Shown: positions 34,448 to 42,996 of the stretch, one piece after another
Layout of the letters: each line of letters begins with the position of its first letter
How positions within the stretch are numbered: position 1 is the first letter of the stretch
From: Nonomuraea sp. NEAU-A123
GTDB taxonomy: Bacteria > Actinomycetota > Actinomycetes > Streptosporangiales > Streptosporangiaceae
Reading direction: 5' to 3'
NCBI RefSeq assembly: GCF_018603905.1
Contig: NZ_JAHFZZ010000007.1
Location: forward strand, 499,376 to 563,375
DNA length: 64,000 nucleotides
Position numbers and translations under genes: made by a program
Notes under the pieces: model-generated
What the model was told of the DNA's origin: nothing
Databases searched by the model: none
What the model saw: the letters and a program-made list of their open reading frames with translations, nothing else

Positions 34448-35665
34448 TTAACTCGTGGCGACGACTGTCTCCGTCGGCGCGACCGGCTCCTGCTCCGCCG
34501 GCTGGGGCCGCCGCCGCCAGAACGGCAGCGCGACCAGGACCATCGCCACGCCCGCGAGCCCGGCCACCACGAACGCCCAGGCGGGTCCGTGCGCGTCGAT
34601 GATCGCCCCGGCGATCGGCGCGGAGATCGCGCCGCCGACCAGCAGGGCGGTGCCGTGGAAGCCCATCGCCTCGCCCCTGGCGCCCGCGGGCACCCAACGG
34701 CTGACGGTGTCGACGGTGGAGGACAGCGAAGGGGCACAGAGCACGCCGGCGGGCAGCAGGGCCAGCATGAGCCAGCGCCAGTCGCCACCGGCCAGCGAGG
34801 CCAGCGTGGTCAGCAGGCCCATGCCCGCGATGAGGGCCAGGGGCGAGACGCCGCGCGACAGCCCACCGTACACGAAGCCGCCCACCAGCGAGTAAACGCA
34901 CCAGATGCCGACCGCGACCCCGATCCAGGCGGTCTGCCCGGTGTGCTCCATGGTGCCGACCAGGGCGAGCTCGGTCGCGGTGAGCACGAACGTGGCCGAG
35001 GCCACCGTGCCCAGCAGCGCGACGAAGGCGGGCGTGAGCCACCGCCGCCGCGGCACCCTCGCCGCGGGCGCCCGCAGCTCCTCGGCCGACCGGGTCGGTG
35101 GATTGAGCACGACCAGCGCCACGCCCGAGCCGGTCAGGCCGACCGCGATGATCGCCAGCGTCGGCCCGCTGCCGAGCGTCGTCATCCCGGCCACGGCCAG
35201 CGCCGGGCCGACCATGTAGGAGAGCTCGACCAGCATCGAGTCGAGCGAGAAACCGGCCCTGCGGTGCTCGACCGGCACCATGGCCGCCAGGCACTGCCTG
35301 ATCACGCTGAACACCGGCAACACCAGCAGCCCCGCCACCACCGCCGCCACGACCAGCGCCACATAGGGCAGCGCCCACGCGCTCGCCCAGAACGCCGCCT
35401 GCGCGCAGGTGGTGACGATCAGGACCGGCCGCAGGCCGTGCTTGTCGACGAACCTGCCCGTCAGCGGCGACCCGATGGCCATGCCGACCGTGCTGGCCAT
35501 GGTGACCAGCCCCGCCCTTCCGAAGCCGAGCTCCAGGCCGTTGACGACGTGCAACGTCAACGCCATCCCCGTCGCGGTGGTCGGGATGCGGGCGATCAGG
35601 CCCACCAGGAGTAACGTCCGCACGCCGGGGAGCCGGAACAGCTTTTTGTAAGGGTCGAGTGCCAT
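34448..35665 (-). CDS. MFS transporter
   Basis: 405 residues with about 12 helices. The opening YKKLFRLPGVRTLLLVGLIARIP and the loop GSPLTGRFVDKHGLRPVLI (motif A-like) match a common actinomycete MFS group of unknown substrate. It is upstream of the DHA2 operon on the same strand, but the operator region lies between, so separate transcription is likely. Divergent from panB with 134 bases between starts. Confidence 0.85.
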   Translation of the reverse strand: MALDPYKKLFRLPGVRTLLLVGLIARIPTTATGMALTLHVVNGLELGFGRAGLVTMASTVGMAIGSPLTGRFVDKHGLRPVLIVTTCAQAAFWASAWALPYVALVVAAVVAGLLVLPVFSVIRQCLAAMVPVEHRRAGFSLDSMLVELSYMVGPALAVAGMTTLGSGPTLAIIAVGLTGSGVALVVLNPPTRSAEELRAPAARVPRRRWLTPAFVALLGTVASATFVLTATELALVGTMEHTGQTAWIGVAVGIWCVYSLVGGFVYGGLSRGVSPLALIAGMGLLTTLASLAGGDWRWLMLALLPAGVLCAPSLSSTVDTVSRWVPAGARGEAMGFHGTALLVGGAISAPIAGAIIDAHGPAWAFVVAGLAGVAMVLVALPFWRRRPQPAEQEPVAPTETVVATS

Positions 35666-35799
35666 GTTGGTTACTTACCTCCGGATCCATTGTGGCAAGC
35701 GGCACCGACAGTTCCGCCACCGGTTTACCGCGCGTGCCATCATCGAGAGGGTCCGGGTACGCCACTGGGGCGCCTCGAGACTTCACCGGAGGGTTTCTC

Positions 35800-36630
35800 A
35801 TGTCCTCTTCCACCACGCTGTACGGCGGTGCCGCCGGGCGCAGGGTCACCGTCCGCGACCTGATCGCGGCCAAGGAGCGCGGAGAGCGGTGGCCGATGAT
35901 CACCGCCTACGACGCGATGACCGCCCGGGTGTTCGACCAGGCGGGCATCCCGGTCCTACTGGTCGGCGACTCGGCGGCGATGGTCGTCTACGGCTACGAC
36001 TCCACGCTGCCCGTCACGGTCGACGACCTGCTGCCGCTGACGGCTGCCGTCGTCCGCGGCTCGGCGCGCGCCCTCGTGGTCGCCGACCTGCCGTTCGGCT
36101 CCTACCAGGGCTCACCCCAGCAGGCGCTGGAGTCGGCGGCGCGCTTCATGAAGGAGGCGGGCGCGCACGCGGTCAAGCTGGAGGGCGGCCGCCGCGTCCT
36201 GCCGCAGGTCGAGCTGCTGGTCTCGGCGGGCATCCCGGTCATGGCCCACCTCGGCCTCACCCCGCAGTCGGTGAACGTCCTCGGCGGCTACCGCGTCCAG
36301 GGCCGCGGGCAGTCGGGCGACGAGCTCATGTCGGACGCCAAGGACCTCGAACGGGCGGGCGCCTTCTCGGTGGTGCTCGAATGCGTGCCCGCCGAGCTGG
36401 CCGAACGGGTGACCGCCTCGATCGCCATCCCGACGATCGGCATCGGCGCGGGTCCGGCCACGGACGCGCAGGTGCTGGTGTGGCAGGACCTCATGGGGCT
36501 CACCCAGCGCCCGGCCAGGTTCGTCAAGCAGTACGCGGATCTGGCCACGGAGATGGACCGCGCCGTCCGCGCCTACGCGGCCGACGTGATCTCGGGGGCC
36601 TTCCCGGAAGCCGGCCACACGTACGGGTGA
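35800..36630 (+). CDS. panB: 3-methyl-2-oxobutanoate hydroxymethyltransferase
   Basis: 276-residue cytosolic enzyme that transfers a hydroxymethyl group from methylenetetrahydrofolate to 2-oxoisovalerate, giving ketopantoate for pantothenate and CoA. ATG 35800 was chosen because of the ribosome-binding site ggaggg and the family-like start RRVTVRDLIAAKERGERWPM. A longer frame from 35659 has no such support. Family motifs seen: LLVGDSAAMVVYGYDSTLPV, the metal-site region VVADLPFGSYQ, KLEGG, MAHLGLTPQSV and TIGIGAGPATDAQVLVWQD. Length is standard. panC and panD are not in the window. Confidence 0.96.
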   Translation: MSSSTTLYGGAAGRRVTVRDLIAAKERGERWPMITAYDAMTARVFDQAGIPVLLVGDSAAMVVYGYDSTLPVTVDDLLPLTAAVVRGSARALVVADLPFGSYQGSPQQALESAARFMKEAGAHAVKLEGGRRVLPQVELLVSAGIPVMAHLGLTPQSVNVLGGYRVQGRGQSGDELMSDAKDLERAGAFSVVLECVPAELAERVTASIAIPTIGIGAGPATDAQVLVWQDLMGLTQRPARFVKQYADLATEMDRAVRAYAADVISGAFPEAGHTYG

Positions 36631-36650
36631 GCCTGGACACATCCCGACAT

Positions 36651-36680
36651 TTGGTGAAAACTTTATCAACAGCTTATAGT
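36651..36680 (+). promoter_or_regulatory. sigma-70-type promoter of the LuxR-ATPase gene
   Basis: TTGGTG (36651-36656) and TATAGT (36675-36680) are separated by 18 bases in a locally AT-rich stretch, 20 bases upstream of the ATG at 36701. Confidence 0.55.
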
Positions 36681-36700
36681 CGGGCCGACTGGGGTGCGTC

Positions 36701-37888
36701 ATGCCTTTCGTGGGACGAGAGCGCGAACTCCGGCGGCTGGCAGACGCCCTGAGCCGTCCCCCTCTCGTGCTCCTGATCGAGGGCGAGGCGGGGGTCGGCA
36801 AGACCCGGCTGCTGCACGAACTCACCGGCCACCCGATGCTCGTCGGGAGCTGCCACCCCATGCGGTTCCCGTACGGGCCGGTCGTGGAGGCGTTGCGTGA
36901 CGTCCGGCCCATGCGCGACCTCAACCCGATCACCGGGGCGTTACGCCCGTTCCTGCCGGAGTGCGGCCACCTGCTGCCGCCCACCCCTCCCCCACTCCAG
37001 GACGCGATGGTGGAACGGCACCGGCTGTTCAGGGCGGTGCTGTCGCTCCTGGGCGCGCTGCGGCCGATCACCCTGGCGGTCGAGGACGTGCACTGGGTCG
37101 ATCCGGGCACGAGGGAGTTGCTGGCGTTCCTGGCTCGCTGCCTGCCGGACGGGGTCAACCTGGTCGTCACCTACCGCGCGGAGGATCTGCGCCATCCCGT
37201 GACCGAGCTGCTCGGGCACCTGCCGCCGCGCATCGACCACGCCGAGATCGCCCTCGGCCCGCTCACCGCCGAGGAGACCGCGCTGCTGGTCAAGCACCTG
37301 CTGCCGGGCTCGGCCGACCTGTGGCCGCTCACCGGGGGCGTACCACGCGCCGTGGAGGAGCTGACCCGCATGCTGGCCGACGGCCAGGAGCCGGGCACGC
37401 CGCCCGCGCTGCGCGACGCCGTGCTGGTGAAACTGGCCGCGCTGCCGCGCGCGGCGCGCCACATCGTGCAGGCGGCCTCACAGGTCGAGCATCCGGTGTG
37501 CGAGGACGTGCTGACGGGCGTCGCGGGCGTACCCCCCGAGCAGGGCGAGCGCGGCCTGTCCGAGGCGGTGCGGTGCGGCCTGCTGCGCGAGTGGACGCCC
37601 GGCAGGTACGGCCTGCGCCAGCCCCTGGCCCGGCAGGCCGTCTCAGAGACGATCACCCCGGCGGCGGGTCGCCGGCTACGCCGCAGGATCGCCGGCCCGG
37701 CCGAACCCCAGGGCACGCTGTCACCACGGGAGGAGGAGGTGGCCAGGCTGGCCGCCGACGGCCTCACCAATAAGGAGATCGCCGAGAGCCTGTTCCTGTC
37801 GCCGCGCACGGTCGAGGTGCACATCGCCAACGCGCTGCGCAAGCTGGGTCTCACCTCGCGCAGGCAGCTCAACATCGGCACGCCGTAG
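36701..37888 (+). CDS. compact LuxR-family regulator with N-terminal ATPase
   Basis: 395 residues. The N-terminus is an AAA/STAND-type ATPase (FVGRERELRRLADAL, Walker A GEAGVGKTRLL, Walker B ITLAVEDVHWVD). The C-terminus is a LuxR HTH (LSPREEEVARLAADGLTNKE then LSPRTVEVHIANALRKLGL). Typical LAL regulators run to about 900 residues with a long TPR-like region between these parts. Here only about 130 residues join them, yet the frame is intact. Either a natural compact form or an internal deletion. The target is unknown, the subtilase gene follows 109 bases downstream. Confidence 0.88.
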   Translation: MPFVGRERELRRLADALSRPPLVLLIEGEAGVGKTRLLHELTGHPMLVGSCHPMRFPYGPVVEALRDVRPMRDLNPITGALRPFLPECGHLLPPTPPPLQDAMVERHRLFRAVLSLLGALRPITLAVEDVHWVDPGTRELLAFLARCLPDGVNLVVTYRAEDLRHPVTELLGHLPPRIDHAEIALGPLTAEETALLVKHLLPGSADLWPLTGGVPRAVEELTRMLADGQEPGTPPALRDAVLVKLAALPRAARHIVQAASQVEHPVCEDVLTGVAGVPPEQGERGLSEAVRCGLLREWTPGRYGLRQPLARQAVSETITPAAGRRLRRRIAGPAEPQGTLSPREEEVARLAADGLTNKEIAESLFLSPRTVEVHIANALRKLGLTSRRQLNIGTP

Positions 37889-37997
37889 GTCGCACTACGT
37901 AGTCGCAATACGTGTGCTCCACGTATGGCCGCGAGCCCGATTCTGTCTCATGTTTCAGTGATCCCCGTCCAATACCCAGGAAGGGCTCACACCTGTC

Positions 37998-39236
37998 ATG
38001 CGACCACGCACCCTGATGCTCGCATCACTCGTCGGCGCGCTGGCTCTGTCGGCCGCGCCCCTCCCCGTCGCGGCCGCGGCGCCGGAGACCAGCACGTACA
38101 TCGTCCAGCTCAACCCCAACATCCGCGCCGCCACGAGCGCCGCCGAGGAGCAGGTCAGCCAGTACGGCGGCCACCTGATCGGCGTCTACGAGTCCGCGTT
38201 CAAGGGCTACACCGCCACTCTGACCGCGGACGCCGCCGAGAAGCTCAGGCAGACCCCGAACGTGCTCACCGTCGAAAAGGACGCCGTCGTCACGGCGTTC
38301 GCGCAGACGGTCCCGACGGGCGTCCGGCGGATCTTCGGCCCGTCCAACCCGAACCTGGACATCGACGGCGTGGACGACGTGCAGATCAACACGGACGTGG
38401 CCGTCGTGGACACCGGGGTGGACTACACCCATCCCGACCTGAACGTGGTGGCGCGCGCCAACTGCGTGACCGGCGTCTGCGTCAACAATTCGGGCACCGA
38501 CGACAACGGCCACGGCTCGCACGTCGCGGGCATCATCGGCGCGCGTGACAACACGATCGGCTCCGTCGGCGTGGCTCCGGGCGCCCGTATCCACGGCGTG
38601 AAGGTGCTCAACTCGGCCGGCTCGGGCACCCTGGCGGGCATCGCCGCCGGGCTCAACTGGGTCGTGGCCCGCGCCTCCACCATCGAGGTCATCAACCTGA
38701 GCCTCGGCTGCGCCGGATGTACGAGCAGCGCGATCAGCACCGCGATCACGAACGCCACCAACGCCGGCATCGTGGTCGTCGTCGCGGCGGGCAACAACCA
38801 CGCGAACGCCTCGACGTTCTTCCCGGCCAACCACGCTGACGTGGTCACCGTCTCGGCGCTGACCGACAACGACGGGCTGGCCGGCGGCCTCGGCGGCAGC
38901 ACGCTGTCGTGCCGCACCGAGACCGACCAGGACGACACCTCGGCGTTCTACTCGAACTTCGGCGCGACGATCGAGATCACCGCACCCGGCACCTGCATCT
39001 ACTCGACGTGGATGGGCGGCGCCTACAACACGATCAGCGGCACCTCGATGGCCAGTCCGCACGTGGCGGGCGCGGCGGGCATCCTCACATCGGGCACCCG
39101 CAAGCCGACGACCCGGGCCGGGGCCCTGGCCGTGCGGACCAAGCTGATCTCCACCGGCAACTCCAACTGGACCGACGACTCGGGCGACGGCGTCAAGGAG
39201 CCGCTGCTCGACGTACACGACGCGACGCAGTACTAA
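37998..39236 (+). CDS. secreted subtilisin-like serine protease (S8)
   Basis: 412 residues. A signal peptide (LASLVGALALSAAPLPVAAA) is followed by an I9-type propeptide (TYIVQLNPNIRAATS to VEKDAVV) and the S8 catalytic domain with Asp138 (VVDTGVDYTHPDL), His172 (NGHGSHVAGI), oxyanion Asn in VAAGNNHANAS and Ser350 (SGTSMASPHVAGAA). Cys pairs suggest disulfides. It is exported and self-activating by analogy with the family. A strong terminator follows. The closing SGDGVKEPLLDVHDATQY is typical of actinomycete members. Confidence 0.94.
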   Translation: MRPRTLMLASLVGALALSAAPLPVAAAAPETSTYIVQLNPNIRAATSAAEEQVSQYGGHLIGVYESAFKGYTATLTADAAEKLRQTPNVLTVEKDAVVTAFAQTVPTGVRRIFGPSNPNLDIDGVDDVQINTDVAVVDTGVDYTHPDLNVVARANCVTGVCVNNSGTDDNGHGSHVAGIIGARDNTIGSVGVAPGARIHGVKVLNSAGSGTLAGIAAGLNWVVARASTIEVINLSLGCAGCTSSAISTAITNATNAGIVVVVAAGNNHANASTFFPANHADVVTVSALTDNDGLAGGLGGSTLSCRTETDQDDTSAFYSNFGATIEITAPGTCIYSTWMGGAYNTISGTSMASPHVAGAAGILTSGTRKPTTRAGALAVRTKLISTGNSNWTDDSGDGVKEPLLDVHDATQY

Positions 39237-39245
39237 GCCCTATGT

Positions 39246-39273
39246 CCGGGTGCCCGGCGTGCCGGGCACCCGG
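39246..39273. terminator. bidirectional terminator hairpin
   Basis: A 13-bp perfect stem (39246-39258 with 39261-39273) around a 2-base loop, between the convergent subtilase and dehydratase genes. Confidence 0.85.
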
Positions 39274-39282
39274 ATCGGCGGG

Positions 39283-40206
39283 TCAGGCCAGTGTGGCGGG
39301 ATCGGTGTTCGAGCCGCACACCACCACCGCGACCCGCTCGCCGTCCGCCGGGACGTACGCCCCCGACAGCAGCGCGGCGTAGGCGGCCGCGCCCGCGTGT
39401 TCGGTGACCACCCGGTGGTCCGTCCAGAGGGTGCGGCGGGCGGCCTCGATCGCGTCGTCGGTCACCAGCACGCTCTGGACGTCCGCCCGGGACAGGATGT
39501 CGTACGCGATGCCGCCCAGTCGGCTGGCGCCCAGCGCGTCCGCTCCCACGCCGCTCACCTGCACCGGCACCGGGTGGCCCGCCCGCAGCGCCTCATGCAG
39601 GGTCGGGCACAGCAGGGGTTCGACGGCGACGATCCGCGGCCCACTCCCGCCGGTGGTTCCGGCGCCCACCGTGATGCCCGAGGCCAAGCCGCCGCCTCCG
39701 ACGGCCACCACCACCGTGTCCACGCCGCCCGTCTGCGCCATCAACTCCAGCCCCGTGGTCCCCTGTCCCGCCACGACCTCCGGCTGGTCGTAGGCGTGCA
39801 CCTGAAGGGCCCCGGTCTCCGCCGTCCGCTTGCCCGCCGCCTCCGCCGCCTCCGAGTAGATGGCCCCGATCTGGTTGATCTCCGCGCCCAGCGCCCGCAG
39901 CCCCGCCACCTTCACCGGGCTGCTCACCTCCGGCACGAAGATCTCCGCCCGGACGCCCAGCGCCTTCGCGGCGTAGGCGACGGCGAGTCCGTGGTTGCCG
40001 CCGCTGGCCGCGATCACCCCGCTCGGCGGCAGCTCACCGGCCGACAGGATGCGGTTGAACGCCCCTCGCACCTTGAACGACCCCGAGTGCTGCAACTGCT
40101 CCAGCTTGAAGAACAGCCCCGGAGAGACCTCGAGCACCGGCGTACGCAGCACGTGCCCGCCGATCCGCTCGGCCGCGCTCGCCACGTCCTCGTACGTCAC
40201 CGTCAT
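39283..40206 (-). CDS. PLP-dependent threonine/serine dehydratase-like enzyme
   Basis: 307 residues from ATG 40206, which has AGGAGA 6-7 bases upstream. A TTG at 40209 is less likely. Fold-type II PLP enzyme: Schiff-base Lys45 in SGSFKVRGA, SGGNHGLAVAYAA for substrate carboxylate binding and the phosphate-binding loop VGGGGLASG. There is no C-terminal ACT domain, so it is the short unregulated form that deaminates Thr or Ser or acts on hydroxyaspartate. It lies 49 bases downstream of a cystathionine-lyase-like gene on the same strand, with a perfect palindrome between. Confidence 0.9.
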   Translation of the reverse strand: MTVTYEDVASAAERIGGHVLRTPVLEVSPGLFFKLEQLQHSGSFKVRGAFNRILSAGELPPSGVIAASGGNHGLAVAYAAKALGVRAEIFVPEVSSPVKVAGLRALGAEINQIGAIYSEAAEAAGKRTAETGALQVHAYDQPEVVAGQGTTGLELMAQTGGVDTVVVAVGGGGLASGITVGAGTTGGSGPRIVAVEPLLCPTLHEALRAGHPVPVQVSGVGADALGASRLGGIAYDILSRADVQSVLVTDDAIEAARRTLWTDHRVVTEHAGAAAYAALLSGAYVPADGERVAVVVCGSNTDPATLA

Positions 40207-40223
40207 CAAGATCTCCTTCCAAG

Positions 40224-40255
40224 GTACTTAGGCATTTTCCTAAATGCCTAAGTAC
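40224..40255. promoter_or_regulatory. 14-bp perfect inverted repeat between two PLP-enzyme genes
   Basis: GTACTTAGGCATTT and its complement (40242-40255) flank a 4-base loop. It covers the whole gap from the stop of the upstream gene to the ribosome-binding site of the dehydratase gene. Nested TTAGG/CCTAA elements occur within. It is AT-rich and lacks a U-tract, so an operator controlling the dehydratase is more likely than a terminator. Confidence 0.6.
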
Positions 40256-41427
40256 TATGTCAACGCCTGCGAGATGTCCGCCCACAGGTCCTCGGGGTGC
40301 TCGATGCCCACGGCAATGCGTACGGTGCCCTCGCCGATCCCGTGCCTGGCCAGCTCCTCGGCACTGAGCCCGCGGTGCGACGTGGTCGCCGGGTGCATGA
40401 CGAGCGTCTCGACACCGCCCAGCGAGGGAGCCAGCAGCGCCAGCCGGATCGAGCTCATGAACTTCTCCCCCGCGGCGCGGCCACCGGCCAGGTCGAAGCT
40501 GAACACGCCGCCGAAGTCGGGCAGCAGCTTGGCCGCGAGCTCGTACGACGGGTGCGAGGGCAGTCCCGGCCAGTGCACGGCGGCGACCGCCGGATGCTCG
40601 GCGAGCCGGGTGGCGAGCAGGCGGGTGTTGGCGCAGTGGCGTTCCATGCGCAGCGCCAGCGTCTGGATGCCGCGCAGCGTGAGCCACGCGGCGAACGGGT
40701 CCGCCGAGGCGCCCAGCGCGGTCGAGAAGTGCCACACCTTCTTGTACAGCTCGTCGGAGGCGAACACCGCGATGCCGCCCACCACGTCCGTGTGCCCGGA
40801 CAGGTACTTGGTCGTGGAGTGGACGACGATGTCGGCGCCGTGTTCGAGGGGACGGCACAGCATGGGCGTGGCGAAGGTGTTGTCCACGACCGACACGATG
40901 CCGAGCTCCCGGGCGACGGCGCACATCCCGGGCAGGTCGGCGACCTGGGCGATCGGATTGGCGATGGTCTCCAGGTAGACGAGCTTGGTCTCGGGGCGCA
41001 CGGCGGCGCGCAGGGCGGCGGGGTCGTCCTCGGGCACGTAGGTGACCTCGACGCCGAACCTGCCGACCAGGTCGTTGATCATCGAGGCCGTCCCGCCGTA
41101 CAGGGCCTTCTGGGCGATCAGATGGCCGCCCGGCTTGAGCAGGCCGAGCAGGACGGTGTTGATCGCGCCCATGCCGGAGCCGGTGGCCATGGCGGCGACT
41201 CCGCCTTCGAGGCCGGAGACGGCCAGTTCCAGCGAGCGGACGGTGGGGTTGGTGTAGCGCCCGTAGACGAACGGGCCGTCGGGGCGGCCCATCGCGTCGG
41301 CCATCACCGCCGGGTCGTCGAAGACGAAACCGGACGTCTGGTAGATGGGCATGGTGATCGGACGGCTGCCCTCGATGGACGGCTGGGGCAGATGCACGGC
41401 TCGGGTCTCGGGGTGCAGTTCGCTCAT
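40255..41427 (-). CDS. trans-sulfuration PLP enzyme (cystathionine gamma-lyase/synthase family)
   Basis: 390 residues of the Cys/Met-metabolism fold-type I family. Visible features: PIYQTSGFVFDD start region, YGRYTNPTV for phosphate binding, GSGMGAINT, VVDNTFATPMLCRP, and the PLP Lys207 in HSTTKYLSGHTDVVGG, then GGVETLVMHPATTSH. It could be cystathionine gamma-lyase, gamma-synthase or a methionine gamma-lyase. Sequence alone does not decide. It lies divergent from a MocR regulator that probably controls it and is followed by a threonine-dehydratase-like gene that could process 2-oxobutyrate-related metabolism. Confidence 0.9.
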   Translation of the reverse strand: MSELHPETRAVHLPQPSIEGSRPITMPIYQTSGFVFDDPAVMADAMGRPDGPFVYGRYTNPTVRSLELAVSGLEGGVAAMATGSGMGAINTVLLGLLKPGGHLIAQKALYGGTASMINDLVGRFGVEVTYVPEDDPAALRAAVRPETKLVYLETIANPIAQVADLPGMCAVARELGIVSVVDNTFATPMLCRPLEHGADIVVHSTTKYLSGHTDVVGGIAVFASDELYKKVWHFSTALGASADPFAAWLTLRGIQTLALRMERHCANTRLLATRLAEHPAVAAVHWPGLPSHPSYELAAKLLPDFGGVFSFDLAGGRAAGEKFMSSIRLALLAPSLGGVETLVMHPATTSHRGLSAEELARHGIGEGTVRIAVGIEHPEDLWADISQALT

Positions 41428-41463
41428 GTCACTCAGGATGTACCGGAATCTGGCTCGTTGTCA

Positions 41464-41487
41464 GATCCAATGGTGGAGAATTGGTCC
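41464..41487. promoter_or_regulatory. CCAAT/ATTGG elements, candidate MocR operator
   Basis: CCAAT (41467-41471), ATTGG (41480-41484) and another CCAAT (41498-41502, inside the coding start) lie in the short divergent region between the cystathionine-lyase-like gene and the MocR gene. Confidence 0.45.
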
Positions 41488-42921
41488 ATGAATGGGGCCA
41501 ATCTCGATGATCTCGTCGATCTGCTGGGCCGCTGGGCGTCCGGGCGCGGGCCCCTCTACCTGCTGCTCACCGGCCGTCTGCGGGCGCTCATCGACGACGG
41601 CGTGCTGCCGCCCGGCGTGCAGTTGCCGCCCGACCGGGTGCTGGCCAGGCGGCTGGCGGTCGGCCGGGGCACCGTGGTCGCCGCCTACGACCTGCTCCAG
41701 CAGGAGGGCCGGGTGGTGCGCCGCCAGGGCAGCGGCACCCGCGTCGCGCACTGCGACCTGCCTTCCACCCGTTCCACGGACAGCGTCGTCGCGAACCCGC
41801 TGCTCATGCACATCCTCCATCCCCCGGACGGCGTCCAACTGCTGACCTGCGCAGCCCCCGACGTCCCACCGTACGAGCTGGTCGAGGCGTACCAGGAGGC
41901 GGCCACCCGCCTCGTCGGCCTGCGCGACCTGGGCTACCAACCGGCCGGCAGCCCCGTCCTGCGCGAGGCCATCGCCGCCTACTACCGCCGGCGCGGCGTG
42001 CCCACCACCGCCGGGGAGATCCTGGTGACGAACGGCGCGCAGCAGGCGCTGACGCTGCTGGCCGGGCTGCTGGTGTCGCCGGGCGACACCGTGCTGACCG
42101 GGTCGCCGACGTACCCGGGCGCGCTGGAGGTGTTCCGGCACGCCGCCGCGGCCGTCCGGCCGGTGGCGCTGGACCCGGTCCCGGCCGAGGCGATGCGCGA
42201 ACGGCCGGCCCTCGTGTACGCCGTGCCGACCGCCAGCAACCCGAGCGGTTCGATCATGGAGTCGGCCGACCGGAGGCGCCTGGCCGAGCTCGCCGCCGAG
42301 CACGACGTGCCGGTGATCGACGACGAGGTCTGCGCCGAGCTCTGCTTCTCGGGCGTGACCCCGCCGCCGCTGGCCGCCTACTGCTCCGCCGAGCAGGTGA
42401 TCACGATCGCCTCGCTGAGCAAGCTGGTCTGGGGTGGGCTGCGGGTGGGCTGGATCCGGGCGGCCGCGCCGCTGGTGTCGCGGCTGGCCCGGCTGCGGGC
42501 CGTACACGATCTGGGGGGTGAGGCTCTCGGGCAGTTCGCCGCCGCCACACTGCTCGGGCGGCTCGACGAGATCAGGCGGGCACGCGTACGGACGCTGCGG
42601 GCGCGTCACGACCACCTCTGCGCCGAGCTGCGCGAACACCTGCCCTCGTGGGAGTTCGAGCCCGCCCTCGGCGGCCAGACGATCTGGGTACGGCTGCCGC
42701 GCGGCGAGGCCGACTCCTTCGCCCAGGTGGCGCTCAGGCACGGGGTCGCGGTGCCGCCGGGGCGCTCGTTCGACCCGCTCGGGGGGCACGCCGAGTACAT
42801 GCGGCTGCACTTCCTGTTCCCCGAGGAGGAGCTGTCGCAGGCGGTCGCCGCCCTGGCGCGGGCCTGGCGCTCCTATGAGGGCGTCCGCGAGCCCGCCGCC
42901 CGCCACACGCTGATCGTCTGA
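41488..42921 (+). CDS. MocR-type regulator (GntR HTH fused to aminotransferase fold)
   Basis: 477 residues from ATG 41488 (GGAG 9 bases upstream). The frame stays open leftward for another 1.2 kb, but that part is antisense to the cystathionine-lyase-like gene. An N-terminal GntR winged HTH (GPLYLLLTGRLRALIDDGVL then LARRLAVGRGTVVAAYDLLQ) is joined by a linker to a fold-type I aminotransferase-like domain with the PLP Lys312 in IASLSKLVWGGLRVGW. Such proteins sense PLP or an amino-compound aldimine. The target is likely the divergent sulfur-amino-acid gene and itself. Confidence 0.93.
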   Translation: MNGANLDDLVDLLGRWASGRGPLYLLLTGRLRALIDDGVLPPGVQLPPDRVLARRLAVGRGTVVAAYDLLQQEGRVVRRQGSGTRVAHCDLPSTRSTDSVVANPLLMHILHPPDGVQLLTCAAPDVPPYELVEAYQEAATRLVGLRDLGYQPAGSPVLREAIAAYYRRRGVPTTAGEILVTNGAQQALTLLAGLLVSPGDTVLTGSPTYPGALEVFRHAAAAVRPVALDPVPAEAMRERPALVYAVPTASNPSGSIMESADRRRLAELAAEHDVPVIDDEVCAELCFSGVTPPPLAAYCSAEQVITIASLSKLVWGGLRVGWIRAAAPLVSRLARLRAVHDLGGEALGQFAAATLLGRLDEIRRARVRTLRARHDHLCAELREHLPSWEFEPALGGQTIWVRLPRGEADSFAQVALRHGVAVPPGRSFDPLGGHAEYMRLHFLFPEEELSQAVAALARAWRSYEGVREPAARHTLIV

Positions 42922-42996
42922 GCCCGTCTCCGCCTCCGCCTCCGCCGATAGCTGACAACGGGGTGGCCGGGGCGCCGCCTGCGGGAGAGTAGAGGT

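Noticed and set aside
40297..41487. long plus-strand open frame joined to the MocR gene (874 codons in all)
   Set aside because: The left 1.2 kb is antisense of the cystathionine-lyase-like gene, is Gly/Arg/Gln-rich and has no family features. MocR proteins start at the chosen ATG.
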